A stretch of 38,611 bases of DNA from an uncultured Sporosarcina sp. (GCA_947644645.1 CANSAF010000023.1:1-38611), one strand, 5' to 3'. Shown: positions 24,322-32,960, counted from the stretch's first letter. The notes: a model not told the origin generated them from the letters alone. A program made the numbers and translations.

Positions 24322-24756
24322 TTACTGATTGCTTATAAAGAATGATAAAAGCCATTCCAAATCCAATGGACCGTCAACGACTTCATAATATAAAAGCGAG
24401 TCTTGGATGATTAAATCTTCGCTTAACAAGATGCTTAATTCACGACCATTGTCATCTTGTAGTCGAATGCTGAAGTGATTTACATCATCAAAAACATTGA
24501 TTTCTTCAGGTTGGAGTTTTCGAACATGATAATTTTCTAAGAAATTTAAAAGGGCTTCGATTTCGGAATGTTCATCAACGACCCAAGATTCTAATCCATT
24601 TTCGGTAGGTTTTGTAAAAGTAAGCGAGTTAAACGGGGCATTCATCGCATGAATTATTTCATTGAAAGGTTTCTCTTCATGATTATATGTTTGAATCATC
24701 ATATAAGCCCCCCCAATCATTAAGGCAATCAGCAAAAATGCTCTTATTTTCAACAT
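24322..24756 (-). CDS. Membrane-anchored protein of unknown function
   Basis: This 144-residue protein begins at the ATG at 24756, which follows GGGGGA; an ATG five codons upstream would overlap that site. Residues 4-22 form a hydrophobic signal anchor (IRAFLLIALMIGGAYMMI) without a lipobox, so the rest should face outside. The exported part is acidic and includes EIEALLNFLENYHVRKL and a repeated short beta-strand pattern (HFSIRLQDDNGRELSILL). I do not recognise a family. Confidence 0.65.
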   Translation of the reverse strand: MLKIRAFLLIALMIGGAYMMIQTYNHEEKPFNEIIHAMNAPFNSLTFTKPTENGLESWVVDEHSEIEALLNFLENYHVRKLQPEEINVFDDVNHFSIRLQDDNGRELSILLSEDLIIQDSLLYYEVVDGPLDLEWLLSFFISNQ

Positions 24757-24902
24757 CAATTCCCCCTGCATCGTTTCTGTATTATACGCAAAGCAAAAGA
24801 ATTTACGAATGAATCCGGTAAGAATTGTTGAAAAGAATTGATTTTATGCGTAGGAAAAGTATATTTCGAATGTTATAATAATTTTAAAAGGGGGAATGGA
24901 AA

Positions 24903-25385
24903 ATGGCAGAAAACGTAGTTCATGCAATTCAGGATGAGTATCCGGATGATTTTGCTTGGTGTTTAGGATGCGGTCGTTTAAATGAAGAGGGGTATCATTT
25001 TAGAACAGGTTGGGATGGGGACCAAACTGTGACGTATCATAATCCAACTAAAAAAGAAATTGCAATTCCTGGTTTTGTTTATGGGGGTGGGATCGCTTCT
25101 TTTATCGATTGTCATGGAACGGGGTCTGCATCTCTTGCTTTACACCGTAAAAATGGCTTTGAACCGGGGAGCGGAGAAGAACCACCGCGTTTTGTTACGG
25201 CTTCATTAAATGTGAATTTTTTAAAACCAACTCCACATGGAAAAACATTAAAAGCAGTGGGGACAATTGAAGAAATTCATCCGAAAAAGTGGAAAGTATC
25301 TGTAGATGTTTTTGCGGGGGATGAATTATGTGCAAACGGGGAAGTTGTTGCAGTAGTTATGCCGAAAACATTTACAGCGAAATAA
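24903..25385 (+). CDS. PaaI-type hotdog-fold thioesterase
   Basis: This 160-residue protein fits the hotdog thioesterase fold: a central helix starting at the small-residue stretch FVYGGGIASFIDCHGTGSA, then paired strands ending VTASLNVNFLKPTPHGKTLKAVGTI. A CLGCG motif near residue 20 precedes the fold and is shared by one subgroup of PaaI-like proteins. It probably hydrolyses acyl-CoA thioesters, substrate unknown. AAAGGGGGAATGG precedes the ATG. The next small gene starts 15 bases after its stop. Confidence 0.8.
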   Translation: MAENVVHAIQDEYPDDFAWCLGCGRLNEEGYHFRTGWDGDQTVTYHNPTKKEIAIPGFVYGGGIASFIDCHGTGSASLALHRKNGFEPGSGEEPPRFVTASLNVNFLKPTPHGKTLKAVGTIEEIHPKKWKVSVDVFAGDELCANGEVVAVVMPKTFTAK

Positions 25386-25400
25386 AAGGGACGTGTTTAT

Positions 25401-25652
25401 TTGTTAGAAAGTATTATTATTGTAGGGATTGTTTTTTCAGTGCCAATTACGGCAATTATCACAACGCATCAAAGGAAAAGCGCACGCATTAAATATGAGA
25501 TTCTCCAACAAGAAATTGAATTGGAGAAAATAAAACAACAAAATTATTTACTTGAAACGGAAAAGATGAAAGTAGAATTGGAACAGATGAAGCTTGGCAC
25601 GTCCGCTAATTTGGATGAACTTTTAAAAATTGAAAAAAACGAATCAAATTGA
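25401..25652 (+). CDS. Small membrane-anchored coiled-coil protein
   Basis: This 83-residue protein uses a TTG start preceded by AAAAGGGACG. It has one N-terminal transmembrane helix (about 3-20, SIIIVGIVFSVPITAIITT), then a highly charged helix with heptad spacing (about 28-72, LEKIKQQNYLLETEKMKVEL) predicted to form a coiled coil in the cytoplasm, and a short tail. I do not recognise a named family. It lies between a thioesterase gene and a DUF4870-like membrane protein gene, possibly as an operon. Confidence 0.68.
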   Translation: MLESIIIVGIVFSVPITAIITTHQRKSARIKYEILQQEIELEKIKQQNYLLETEKMKVELEQMKLGTSANLDELLKIEKNESN

Positions 25653-25708
25653 AACCTTTTCCCTTTAAATCCGTATAGTTAACTACACAGAATAATGGAG
25701 GTTTGCTT

Positions 25709-26014
25709 ATGGAAAAGACAGGGATTAATGTGTTAACACATGCGAGTGCATTTTTTGCCCCTTATTTAGTTCCGACAATCGTTTTCTTTATTACAGATGA
25801 TGAATTAGTGAAGAGAGTAGCGCTTCAAGCGATTTTATTTCAATTAATTATGGGCGTGCTCATTACAATTTCAACCATTTTATCATTTGTTTTAATCGGG
25901 ATTCCATTTTTAATAGGATTTGGGATTATGTGGTTTGCCGTTCCGATTATCGGCATTGTAAAAGCTTTAAAAGGCGAGTATTATCAGTATCCAATCGTCA
26001 AACATTTTTTCTAA
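25709..26014 (+). CDS. DUF4870-like small membrane protein
   Basis: The ATG at 25709 follows GGAGG; an in-frame TTG at 25703 is too close to that site. The 101-residue protein has an early HASAFFAPYLVPTIVFF helix, then RVALQAILFQ and two more hydrophobic helices. The pattern of a first helix, a (K/R)xxALQA segment and two hydrophobic helices is that of DUF4870 (Tic20-like) proteins. The function is unknown. The terminator at 26023 follows directly. Confidence 0.78.
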   Translation: MEKTGINVLTHASAFFAPYLVPTIVFFITDDELVKRVALQAILFQLIMGVLITISTILSFVLIGIPFLIGFGIMWFAVPIIGIVKALKGEYYQYPIVKHFF

Positions 26015-26022
26015 TATCTCTT

Positions 26023-26070
26023 AAAAAAACGATTTAGAAAGTGAGATTTTCACTTCCTAAATCGTTTTTT
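26023..26070 (+). terminator. Strong terminator after the DUF4870-like gene
   Basis: AAAAAACGATTTAG-AAGTGA pairs with TCACTT-CTAAATCGTTTTTT, a stem of about 20 bp with one internal irregularity. The arm contains TAGAAAGTGA, again the GAAAGT core. Confidence 0.92.
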
Positions 26071-26183
26071 ATTCTAGCATTCTATGGAGTAATTTAAATT
26101 TTTATATTATTCATATACCATATCCAATTCAGATATGATAGAGTAGTAAATGATATGAAAAATGGGAAAAGGAGGAAATAAAA

Positions 26184-27401
26184 ATGAAAATTAAATTTAA
26201 TCTTGTCACACAAATATTTATCGCTTTTGTTTTAGCAATCATTTTAGGAAGTTTGTTTGGCAGTTCAATTGATTTTCTTAAGCCGTTTGGGGATTTATTT
26301 TTACGCTTAATTAAATTTATCATTGCCCCGCTTATTTTATCGACACTCGTTGTTGGGGTAGCGAGTTCATCGGATCCAAAACAACTAGGGCGAATTGGTT
26401 TGAAAACGGTTGCATACTATTTAGGTACGACAGCAATTGCCATTGCAATCGGTTTAGCAGTAGCATTTTTAATTTCGCCTGGTAAAGGTGTTGACATTTC
26501 GACAGATAATTTGGTCGTTCCGGAAACGGCAACTCAAGAACAGGAAGGTCCAGTTGCAACATTATTGAATATTATTCCAGAAAATCCATTCACTGCGTTG
26601 GCAGAAGGGAATATTTTGCAAATTATTTTCTTTGCCTTATTTATTGGGCTTGCGATTACTTTTGTAGGGGAAAAAGCGCAGCCAGTTTATAAACTCTTTG
26701 AAGCATTTTCTGAAATTATGTATAAAATTACAGGGATTATTATGAAAGTTGCGCCGATTGGGATTTTAGGGTTATTAGCACCAGTCGTGGGTCAGTACGG
26801 AATTTCTGTATTACTTCCATTGTTTAAAGTTGTTTTTGCAGTATACCTCGGCTGTATTTTACATGCATTTATCGTTTATTCGACCGCTGTAAAAATCTGG
26901 GGAGGTATGGGACCTGTACAGTTTTTCAAAGGAATTTCGCCAGCGGCACTTGTTGCTTTCAGTACAGCGAGTAGTGCAGGGACATTACCCGTAACGATTA
27001 AAAATACGACAGAAAATTTAGGTGTTCCAAATAAAATCGCCAGTTTTGTTTTACCACTTGGTGCGACAATCAATATGGACGGAACAGCAATTTATCAAGG
27101 GGTAGCGGTTATTTTCATCGCACAGTTTTACGGTTTAGATTTATCATTTATGCAATTATTAACCGTTGTTTTAACGACAGTTCTTGCTTCAATTGGTACA
27201 GCGGGCGTTCCAGGAGCAGGTATGATTATGCTTGCGATGGTATTAACTTCGGTGAATATGCCGCTTGAAGGTATTGCATTAATCGCGGGAATTGACCGTG
27301 TGTTAGATATGATGCGTACAACTGCAAATATTGTAGGAGATGCATCTGCAGCAGTTGTTGTTGCAGGTTCAGAAAGAGAAATAAAAACAGGGAAAGCCTA
27401 G
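26184..27401 (+). CDS. Dicarboxylate/glutamate:cation symporter (DAACS family)
   Basis: This 405-residue membrane protein shows the DAACS hallmarks: the serine-rich re-entrant loop AFSTASSAGTLPVTI, the NMDGTAIYQG motif in transmembrane helix 7, the second hairpin region SIGTAGVPGAG, and a late DRVLDMMRTTANIVGDA segment with the arginine and aspartate/asparagine that bind the substrate carboxylates and cation. It should import glutamate, aspartate or C4-dicarboxylates with sodium or protons; which one cannot be told, so GltP, GltT or DctP are all possible. AAAGGAGGAAAT precedes the ATG. It is a single-gene unit. Confidence 0.92.
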   Translation: MKIKFNLVTQIFIAFVLAIILGSLFGSSIDFLKPFGDLFLRLIKFIIAPLILSTLVVGVASSSDPKQLGRIGLKTVAYYLGTTAIAIAIGLAVAFLISPGKGVDISTDNLVVPETATQEQEGPVATLLNIIPENPFTALAEGNILQIIFFALFIGLAITFVGEKAQPVYKLFEAFSEIMYKITGIIMKVAPIGILGLLAPVVGQYGISVLLPLFKVVFAVYLGCILHAFIVYSTAVKIWGGMGPVQFFKGISPAALVAFSTASSAGTLPVTIKNTTENLGVPNKIASFVLPLGATINMDGTAIYQGVAVIFIAQFYGLDLSFMQLLTVVLTTVLASIGTAGVPGAGMIMLAMVLTSVNMPLEGIALIAGIDRVLDMMRTTANIVGDASAAVVVAGSEREIKTGKA

Positions 27402-27417
27402 TTGTTCTTACTAAGTA

Positions 27418-27457
27418 AAGGTACTCAAATTGCGAATGTAGCTTTTTGAGTGCCTTT
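27418..27457 (+). terminator. Terminator after the DAACS symporter gene
   Basis: AAGG-ACTCAAA pairs with TTTGAGT-CCTT around a loop of about 13 bases, followed by TTTTCG. Weaker than its neighbours. Confidence 0.7.
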
Positions 27458-27533
27458 TCGATGTGTGCGATTTAATTCATAAAAGCCTATTGATTCAACA
27501 TATGATAAAGAAAATGGAGAAATAGGTGTGTAT

Positions 27534-28148
27534 ATGGAATTTATAAAAAAAGGTTTGATCATCTTTATCGGAAGCATTTTTATTGCCATTGGCATTCATG
27601 GATTACTCGTTCCTTATGGTTTATTAGAAGGCGGCGCGCTAGGTATTAGTCTAGTCGTCCACTATTTAATAGGTGCGAGAGTTGGTTTTACTTTTTTAAT
27701 GATTAGTTTGCCGATATTTATGCTGGCATGGGTTTATTTCCGGACATTTTTTTATAATGGGCTCCATGGTATGCTGTTATCATCTTTCATTATTGATATT
27801 ATTGCAGCTGCTGATTGGTTTAATGAACCGATTGTTTCGAATGCAACAATGAGTGCGATGATTGGCGGTCTGTTCATCGGAGTAGGTGCTGGAATTATGT
27901 TGCGTGTAAGCATTAGTATTGGTGGGACAGACTTACTTGCACAAATGCTAGCAAAAAAACTACAGATGAATGCCGGAATTATGATTTTTTGCTTTGATAT
28001 TTTTATTGTGACGATTGGAAGTTTTATCATTCCGACGGCGTATCTTCATTTGTCATTCATTACGGTATTTACGATTGGGGTAACGACAAGTGTTATCGTT
28101 TGGACGGCAAGGCAAAAAGAAAGTGTAACGAATGAAATAAGGGTGTGA
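27534..28148 (+). CDS. YczE/YyaS/YitT family membrane protein
   Basis: This 204-residue protein has five to six hydrophobic helices and the GLLVPYGLLEGGALGISL segment typical of the YitT (DUF161) family; GGLFIGVGAGIMLRVSISIGGTDLLAQML matches the family's second conserved stretch. It lacks the C-terminal DUF2179 domain of longer members. The role is unknown. The ATG at 27534 follows AGGTG; a GTG two codons earlier overlaps that site. The histidine phosphatase gene starts 4 bases after its stop, so the two are co-transcribed. Confidence 0.82.
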   Translation: MEFIKKGLIIFIGSIFIAIGIHGLLVPYGLLEGGALGISLVVHYLIGARVGFTFLMISLPIFMLAWVYFRTFFYNGLHGMLLSSFIIDIIAAADWFNEPIVSNATMSAMIGGLFIGVGAGIMLRVSISIGGTDLLAQMLAKKLQMNAGIMIFCFDIFIVTIGSFIIPTAYLHLSFITVFTIGVTTSVIVWTARQKESVTNEIRV

Positions 28149-28152
28149 TGGT

Positions 28153-28731
28153 TTGACGGTGATTGGATTGATACGTCACGGCGTAACTGCTTGGAATAAA
28201 GAAGGCAGAACTCAAGGCTCGATCGATATCCCATTAGACGAAGACGGTATTCAAATGGCAATTAAAATTGGCAATCGGTTATCGAACGCAGCATGGACAA
28301 TGATTTATTCTAGCCCATTACAACGTGCGCAGCAGACTGCAAAAATAATTGCCCATCAAGCTGGACTGGAAAACATGATTATTGACGAACGCTTACAAGA
28401 AATCGGAGAAGGAAAAAAGGCTGGAACGACGGAAGAAGAGCGTATTGAAAAATGGGGGATTGGATGGCGGAATATGCCATTAGATGTCGAGCCTGATGAA
28501 GAAGTCGTTGAAAGAGTTTTATCTTTTATAGAAGGAATAAAAAAGAAGTATCCGAATGAAAAAGTGCTCGTTGTGAGTCATGGAAGCTTGATTCAAAAAA
28601 TGGTCGCGCAATTATGTCCAGATCATTTGGAGTGGGATGAACTGGAAAATGCTTCATTGACAATGATTGAGGTTAAAGAACAAACGAGATGCTTATTTTA
28701 TAATTGCGTGCAACATTTAGATGGAAATTGA
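28153..28731 (+). CDS. Histidine phosphatase family protein (phosphoglycerate mutase-like)
   Basis: This 192-residue enzyme starts with TTG at 28153, after AAGGGTGTGATGG. It has the catalytic IRHG motif at about residues 7-10 (phosphorylated histidine), the SSPLQRAQQTA segment with the second arginine, an E near residue 87 (LQEIGEG), and the second histidine in VVSHGS. The family includes phosphoglycerate mutases, cobalamin pathway phosphatases and broad phosphatases such as YhfR, whose size is similar. The substrate is not evident. It follows the YitT-like gene closely. Confidence 0.88.
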   Translation: MTVIGLIRHGVTAWNKEGRTQGSIDIPLDEDGIQMAIKIGNRLSNAAWTMIYSSPLQRAQQTAKIIAHQAGLENMIIDERLQEIGEGKKAGTTEEERIEKWGIGWRNMPLDVEPDEEVVERVLSFIEGIKKKYPNEKVLVVSHGSLIQKMVAQLCPDHLEWDELENASLTMIEVKEQTRCLFYNCVQHLDGN

Positions 28732-28841
28732 TTGGACGATAGGTCGGTAACTCCTCTTTTTAGAATTGAAGCGAAATTCGAACAAATTCATTTCGAAATG
28801 CGGTATACTATTCTGATAAAGGAAAAGAGGGGAGTGTTTGA

Positions 28842-30050
28842 ATGTCTACAAAAACTTCAACGATGGCGGGAAACCCGGTTTATCCGGTCATGTTCGCAAT
28901 CGGTGGCGTTCATTTATTAAATGATTCATTGCAAGCAGTGATTCCTGCAATGTTTCCGATTTTAGAAAAAAGTATGGCGTTGACGTTTACGCAATTAGGT
29001 TTGATTGCGTTTGTACTCAATATGGTCGCGTCTGTTTTGCAACCAGTTGTAGGGTTTTACAGTGACCGAAAGCCAAAACCCTATGCGTTACCGATTGGCA
29101 TGACGTTTTCTTTAATTGGAATTGCAGGTCTTGCATTCGCGCCAGAATATTGGATGATTTTATTTTTTGTCGTTTGTTTAGGTTTCGGATCCGCTGTTTT
29201 CCATCCAGAAGGTTCTCGGGTGTCATTTATGTCAGCAGGTTCGAAAAGAGGCTTATCACAATCGATTTTCCAAGTAGGTGGAAATACTGGACAAGCATTA
29301 GCCCCTTTAATTAGTGCATATATTTTAGTGCCATTTGGACAAAAAGGTGCGGCAGTTTTTATCTTAGTGGCAGCACTGGCAGTATTTATTTTAATGAAAA
29401 TTTCTGCTTGGTATCAGCAACAGCTTATATTGGAAGCGAAAAGTAATCGAAAACGTGTCTTATTATCTTCAATTGGCGAATTAACGAAAAAGCAAATCGG
29501 TATTGCGCTTGGTCTTTTAATTATGATTATTTTTGCACGTTCTTTTTATGTCATTAGCATTACGAACTTTTACATATTTCACTTGATGGACACATACGGA
29601 TTAACGATTTCAAAAGGTCAATTGGTGATTTTCTTATTTTTAGCATTAGGTGCAGCAGGAACATTTTTTGGTGGACCGATTGCGGATAAAATTGGACGGA
29701 AAAATGTAATTTTACTTTCTTTAGCTATTCCGATTCCGCTTTGTTTAGTACTTCCTTACGTTCCAATTTGGGCGGTCGTTGTATTATTAAGCGTTATTGG
29801 TTTTATCATTATGCTAAGTTTTTCAGTAACAGTAGTATATGCGCAAGAATTGGTGCCCAGTAAAATCGGTACGATGGCAGGCTTAACGGTTGGTTTAGCA
29901 TTTGGAATGGGTGCGATAGGATCAGTTGTCATCGGAATTTTAATGGACCAAATTGGTGTTTATGAAACGATGATTGTCATTTCGTTTTTACCAATTTTAG
30001 GGCTTGTTGGGCTATGGCTACCGAAAGATCAGCAAGTTGTTGCGAATTAA
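28842..30050 (+). CDS. MFS exporter of the fosmidomycin-resistance (Fsr) type
   Basis: This 402-residue membrane protein has about twelve hydrophobic segments. The Fsr branch is recognised by GGVHLLNDSLQAVIPAMFPIL near the N-terminus, the DRKPKPYALP loop between helices 2 and 3, and the FHPEGSRVSF motif followed by SIFQVGGNTGQALAP. B. subtilis YfnC is a similar protein. It probably exports a small toxic compound. GGGGAGTG precedes the ATG, and a TATACT -10 box lies at 28804-28809, with no clear -35 in the AT-rich gap. It is a single-gene unit ending at the terminator at 30058. Confidence 0.88.
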   Translation: MSTKTSTMAGNPVYPVMFAIGGVHLLNDSLQAVIPAMFPILEKSMALTFTQLGLIAFVLNMVASVLQPVVGFYSDRKPKPYALPIGMTFSLIGIAGLAFAPEYWMILFFVVCLGFGSAVFHPEGSRVSFMSAGSKRGLSQSIFQVGGNTGQALAPLISAYILVPFGQKGAAVFILVAALAVFILMKISAWYQQQLILEAKSNRKRVLLSSIGELTKKQIGIALGLLIMIIFARSFYVISITNFYIFHLMDTYGLTISKGQLVIFLFLALGAAGTFFGGPIADKIGRKNVILLSLAIPIPLCLVLPYVPIWAVVVLLSVIGFIIMLSFSVTVVYAQELVPSKIGTMAGLTVGLAFGMGAIGSVVIGILMDQIGVYETMIVISFLPILGLVGLWLPKDQQVVAN

Positions 30051-30057
30051 ATAAGAT

Positions 30058-30107
30058 AAGAAGCTTTTTAGAAAAAGTACATTTTTTCTAGATTGCTTCT
30101 TTTTTTA
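30058..30107 (+). terminator. Terminator after the Fsr-type exporter gene
   Basis: AGAAGC-TTTAGAAAAA pairs with TTTTTCTA-GCTTCT, followed by seven T. Strong intrinsic terminator. Confidence 0.88.
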
Positions 30108-30141
30108 TGACCTATTAATATCCCGAATAAAGAGAAAGCAC

Positions 30142-30166
30142 GTTTATAGGGTTAAAAAGCGGGTAT
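30142..30166 (+). promoter_or_regulatory. Sigma-B-like promoter of the BCCT transporter gene
   Basis: GTTTAT (30142-30147), 13 bp, GGGTAT (30161-30166) closely matches the general-stress sigma-B pattern GTTTAA-N12-15-GGGTAT, 36 bp before the start codon. No good sigma-A boxes are seen nearby. B. subtilis opuD is known to be under sigma-B control, so the assignment fits the gene. Confidence 0.62.
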
Positions 30167-30202
30167 GTGACATAGTATCATAAATATAGGAGTCGGTTTG
30201 TT

Positions 30203-31759
30203 TTGGATAAGAAGTTTTGGAGAAATCCGGTATTCTCCGTGTCATCAGCCATTATTTTTATTTTGGCAGTGATTGGAACTGTTCGCAATGAGCAATTTGG
30301 TGCAATTGCGGAAGTATTATATGGCTTTATGACAGCCAATTTTGGTTGGTTTTATTTATTAACTGTGTTTCTAATTATCGTCTTTTTATTTGGGTTGGCG
30401 ATTAGTAAATATGGATCGATTCGCATAGGAAAAGATCATGAAAAGCCAGATTATCCATTTTTTACATGGATTGGCATGTTGTTTTCAGCTGGTTTTGGTG
30501 TGGGGCTTGTGTTTTATGGGGTAGCGGAGCCGATGAGTCATTATTTTGTTCCGCCATCAGATGATCTCGTTTCACAAAGTCCAGAAGCGGCGCGTGTTGC
30601 AATGGGCTATTCTTTCTTTCATTGGGGAATTTCTCAATGGGCAATTTTTGCGATGGTTGGTTTAGTCATTGGTTTTCTCCAATTTAGGAAAAGAAAAGAT
30701 GGGCTTATTTCAACAGCACTTGAACCTTTAGCTGGAAAAAATCCGAAAGTAAAAGGAACAATAGATTCATTAGCCGTGATTGCGACAGTGATGGGGGTTG
30801 CAACGTCTTTAGGGCTTGGAATTTTACAAATGGGCGGTGGATTAGAAGCCGTCTTTGATATTAAAAATACAATTGTCGTCCAGCTTGTCATTGCGGTGGT
30901 TGTGTTTGTGGCTTATATGTCTTCAGCAACAACTGGACTCAATAAAGGAATTAGATTTTTAGGGAATTTCAACTTGGCGCTTGCAATTGGGATGTTGATT
31001 GTGATTTTTGCGCTTGGACCAAAAGCTTTTATTATGGAAACATTTACTTTAGGTTTAGGGGATTATATTACGAATTTTGTTCAATATAGTTTACGATTAC
31101 AACCTTATCAAGAAGGAACTTGGGTACTCGACTGGACAATATTTTATTGGGCTTGGACAATTTCATGGTCACCTTTTGTGGGCGCATTCGTGGCGCGTAT
31201 TTCGAAAGGTCGTACAATACGAGAATATGTTGCAGGTGTAATGATTATCCCGCCATTATTTGCTTGTGCTTGGGTCGCAGTTTTAGGTGGAACAGCACTT
31301 TATAGTGATTTGAAAAATGGTACAAATATTGCAGAAGCTGTTAATGCTGATGTTACTTCTGCTATTTTTGCGACATTTGAAACAATGCCGCTTAGTACAT
31401 TATGGTCTGTCTTAGCGATTCTATTAATTTTTACATTTCTAGTCACATCTGCGGACTCTGCAACTTATATTTTGGCAAGTATGACGACAAATGGAAGTTT
31501 ATTTCCACCATTAGCGGTTAAAATGGTTTGGGGAGTACTTATGTCAGCAATTTCAGTTGTATTATTGTCTGCAGGTGGTTTAGATGCATTGCAATCGGCT
31601 TCTCTTGTATCCTCGTTGCCGTTTACAGTCTTACTCTTACTGCTTATGTTATCGATGTTTAAGTTATTAAAACAAGAACCATTGCCGATTAAAGCTTCTG
31701 AAATACGTCATTTTGAACGTGTTCAAAAAGAAGTGATCAAACGTAAATCGAATGAGTAA
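30203..31759 (+). CDS. BCCT family glycine betaine transporter (OpuD-like)
   Basis: This 518-residue sodium-coupled carrier has twelve predicted helices. The betaine-binding tryptophans lie in WAWTISWSPFVGAFVARISKGRT (W316, W318, W322), and the glycine motif GFGVG sits at 97-101 before FYGVAEP. The TTG start at 30203 is preceded by TAGGAG. Length is close to B. subtilis OpuD. The sigma-B-like promoter suggests stress induction. This is a second betaine import route beside OpuA in the same window. I leave the symbol empty because BCCT members also carry choline or carnitine. Confidence 0.92.
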   Translation: MDKKFWRNPVFSVSSAIIFILAVIGTVRNEQFGAIAEVLYGFMTANFGWFYLLTVFLIIVFLFGLAISKYGSIRIGKDHEKPDYPFFTWIGMLFSAGFGVGLVFYGVAEPMSHYFVPPSDDLVSQSPEAARVAMGYSFFHWGISQWAIFAMVGLVIGFLQFRKRKDGLISTALEPLAGKNPKVKGTIDSLAVIATVMGVATSLGLGILQMGGGLEAVFDIKNTIVVQLVIAVVVFVAYMSSATTGLNKGIRFLGNFNLALAIGMLIVIFALGPKAFIMETFTLGLGDYITNFVQYSLRLQPYQEGTWVLDWTIFYWAWTISWSPFVGAFVARISKGRTIREYVAGVMIIPPLFACAWVAVLGGTALYSDLKNGTNIAEAVNADVTSAIFATFETMPLSTLWSVLAILLIFTFLVTSADSATYILASMTTNGSLFPPLAVKMVWGVLMSAISVVLLSAGGLDALQSASLVSSLPFTVLLLLLMLSMFKLLKQEPLPIKASEIRHFERVQKEVIKRKSNE

Positions 31760-31763
31760 AAAG

Positions 31764-31803
31764 AAGGCATCTTGAAAGCATATTAACTTTCGAGATGCCC
31801 TTT
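31764..31803. terminator. Bidirectional terminator shared by BCCT and phosphatase genes
   Basis: GGCATCT-GAAAG pairs with CTTTC-AGATGCC. On the plus strand it ends the BCCT gene; on the minus strand it is followed by TTCTTTTT. The last codons and stop of the minus-strand phosphatase gene lie inside the stem. Confidence 0.85.
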
Positions 31804-32241
31804 GTATTCGTTTTTTGGATTTTGATAAAGATTTTTTAAAGCCTCTTTAAATTCTGGACGGATTTTCGTCGTTGGACGAATGGCTGTTACTAGTTTTTCA
31901 GCTTCTTCTACAGTTTTTGCTTTTTCTAATTCAAGTAAAACAGCTGTGGCGATTGTTCCGCCGCGTCCACGTCCGGTATTACAATGGAAATAAATATTTT
32001 TCCCTTCATGATATGCATCCATCACAGCTTTTGTTGATTTTTGAATCGATTGCTCTTGATTTGCGGCTTCATCGACGATTGGTTGGTGAATACTTTTTTC
32101 GCTTGGAAGATCGCCTTTTACTTCTGCGCGTAAATCATAAATGACGTCAATCGCTTCATTTTCAAGCAAATCATCAATGGCATCGACACCTCCAACAAAA
32201 ATTCTTCCCGGAATTAATGGCTCATAATTTTTTCTAGGCAT
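31783..32241 (-). CDS. Dual-specificity/tyrosine phosphatase-like protein
   Basis: This 152-residue protein has the CX5R active site in YFHCNTGRGRGG, with the catalytic cysteine at about residue 87, and an upstream DLRAEVKGD segment that could provide the general acid. The active-site loop is CNTGRGR. I place the start at the ATG at 32241, which AAAGGA precedes by nine bases; an ATG at 32250 abuts that ribosome site. The site itself lies in the last codons of the upstream metallophosphatase gene, so the pair is coupled. Phosphoprotein, phosphoinositide and mRNA-cap-like substrates are all possible for this family. Confidence 0.82.
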   Translation of the reverse strand: MPRKNYEPLIPGRIFVGGVDAIDDLLENEAIDVIYDLRAEVKGDLPSEKSIHQPIVDEAANQEQSIQKSTKAVMDAYHEGKNIYFHCNTGRGRGGTIATAVLLELEKAKTVEEAEKLVTAIRPTTKIRPEFKEALKNLYQNPKNEYKGHLES

Positions 32242-32246
32242 AAAAA

Positions 32247-32960
32247 TCATTCCTTTCTAACAGAATAAACATCCATTGTTGGTAAGACTAAACAATTCAA
32301 TTGTCCGCCATAAACAGCGCCGCCGTCAATTCCAATGATTCGATTTTTGCCAAAGTAAACGGTGAAATTACCTTTTTCTTTATGTAAATTTGGTGTAGGG
32401 GTATGTCCAAAAATAATGGTGTGATCTCCTTCATAATGTTCGAAAAAGTCATCGCGAATCCACATGAGACGGTAAGGATCTGTTTCTTCAATCGGGATTT
32501 TAGGATCTATGCCAGCATGCACAAATACATAGCCACCATATTTGACAAGTGGCTGAAGTTTTTGGATAAATTGAAGATGTTTTGTTAGCGTCGCATCATG
32601 TAAAGTAGGTTTTATAAAAGGAGATTCGCTTTGAATCGCATAATCTTGCATCGTAAATCCATAACTTTCCAATGTTTGGTCGCCACCATTTCGCACAGCC
32701 CAATGTTTCCAAGAACGTTCGTCGTCAGTTGTTAACGCTTTGATCATCATATCTTCGTGATTTCCATTTAAAATAATTGCGCCTTCTCGTTGGAGTTCAA
32801 TCGCTTTTTCAACGACAGCCAATGCATTTGGTCCACGATCGACATAATCACCAAGCAAAATAAGCTGATCATGTTCGGGATCATAATTTGCTTTTTTTAA
32901 TAATTGTTCTAATAAGTCAATTTCGCCATGTATATCACTGATTGCTAAAATTCTTTTCAA
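32247..32960 (-). CDS. PPP-type metallophosphoesterase
   Basis: This 237-residue enzyme has all motifs of the calcineurin-like PPP family: SDIHG (D9, H11), GDYVDRG (37-43), GNHE (66-69), VHAGI and FGHTPT. Relatives include bacterial PrpA/PrpE-like protein phosphatases and diadenosine tetraphosphatases; the substrate is not clear. The TTG start at 32960 is preceded by GGAGGG, and a TATAAT box lies at 33012-33007. It is followed at once by a dual-specificity phosphatase gene, so two unrelated phosphatase folds share one transcript. Confidence 0.88.
   Translation of the reverse strand: MKRILAISDIHGEIDLLEQLLKKANYDPEHDQLILLGDYVDRGPNALAVVEKAIELQREGAIILNGNHEDMMIKALTTDDERSWKHWAVRNGGDQTLESYGFTMQDYAIQSESPFIKPTLHDATLTKHLQFIQKLQPLVKYGGYVFVHAGIDPKIPIEETDPYRLMWIRDDFFEHYEGDHTIIFGHTPTPNLHKEKGNFTVYFGKNRIIGIDGGAVYGGQLNCLVLPTMDVYSVRKE

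Noticed and set aside
28765-28803. ATTCGAA...TTTCGAAAT inverted repeat before the Fsr-type exporter as an operator
   Set aside because: The arms are short and AT-rich, pair imperfectly, and no regulator gene lies nearby; not distinguishable from chance.
28732-28920. 62-residue frame between the histidine phosphatase and the exporter
   Set aside because: It overlaps the exporter start in another frame and covers its -10 box and ribosome site.
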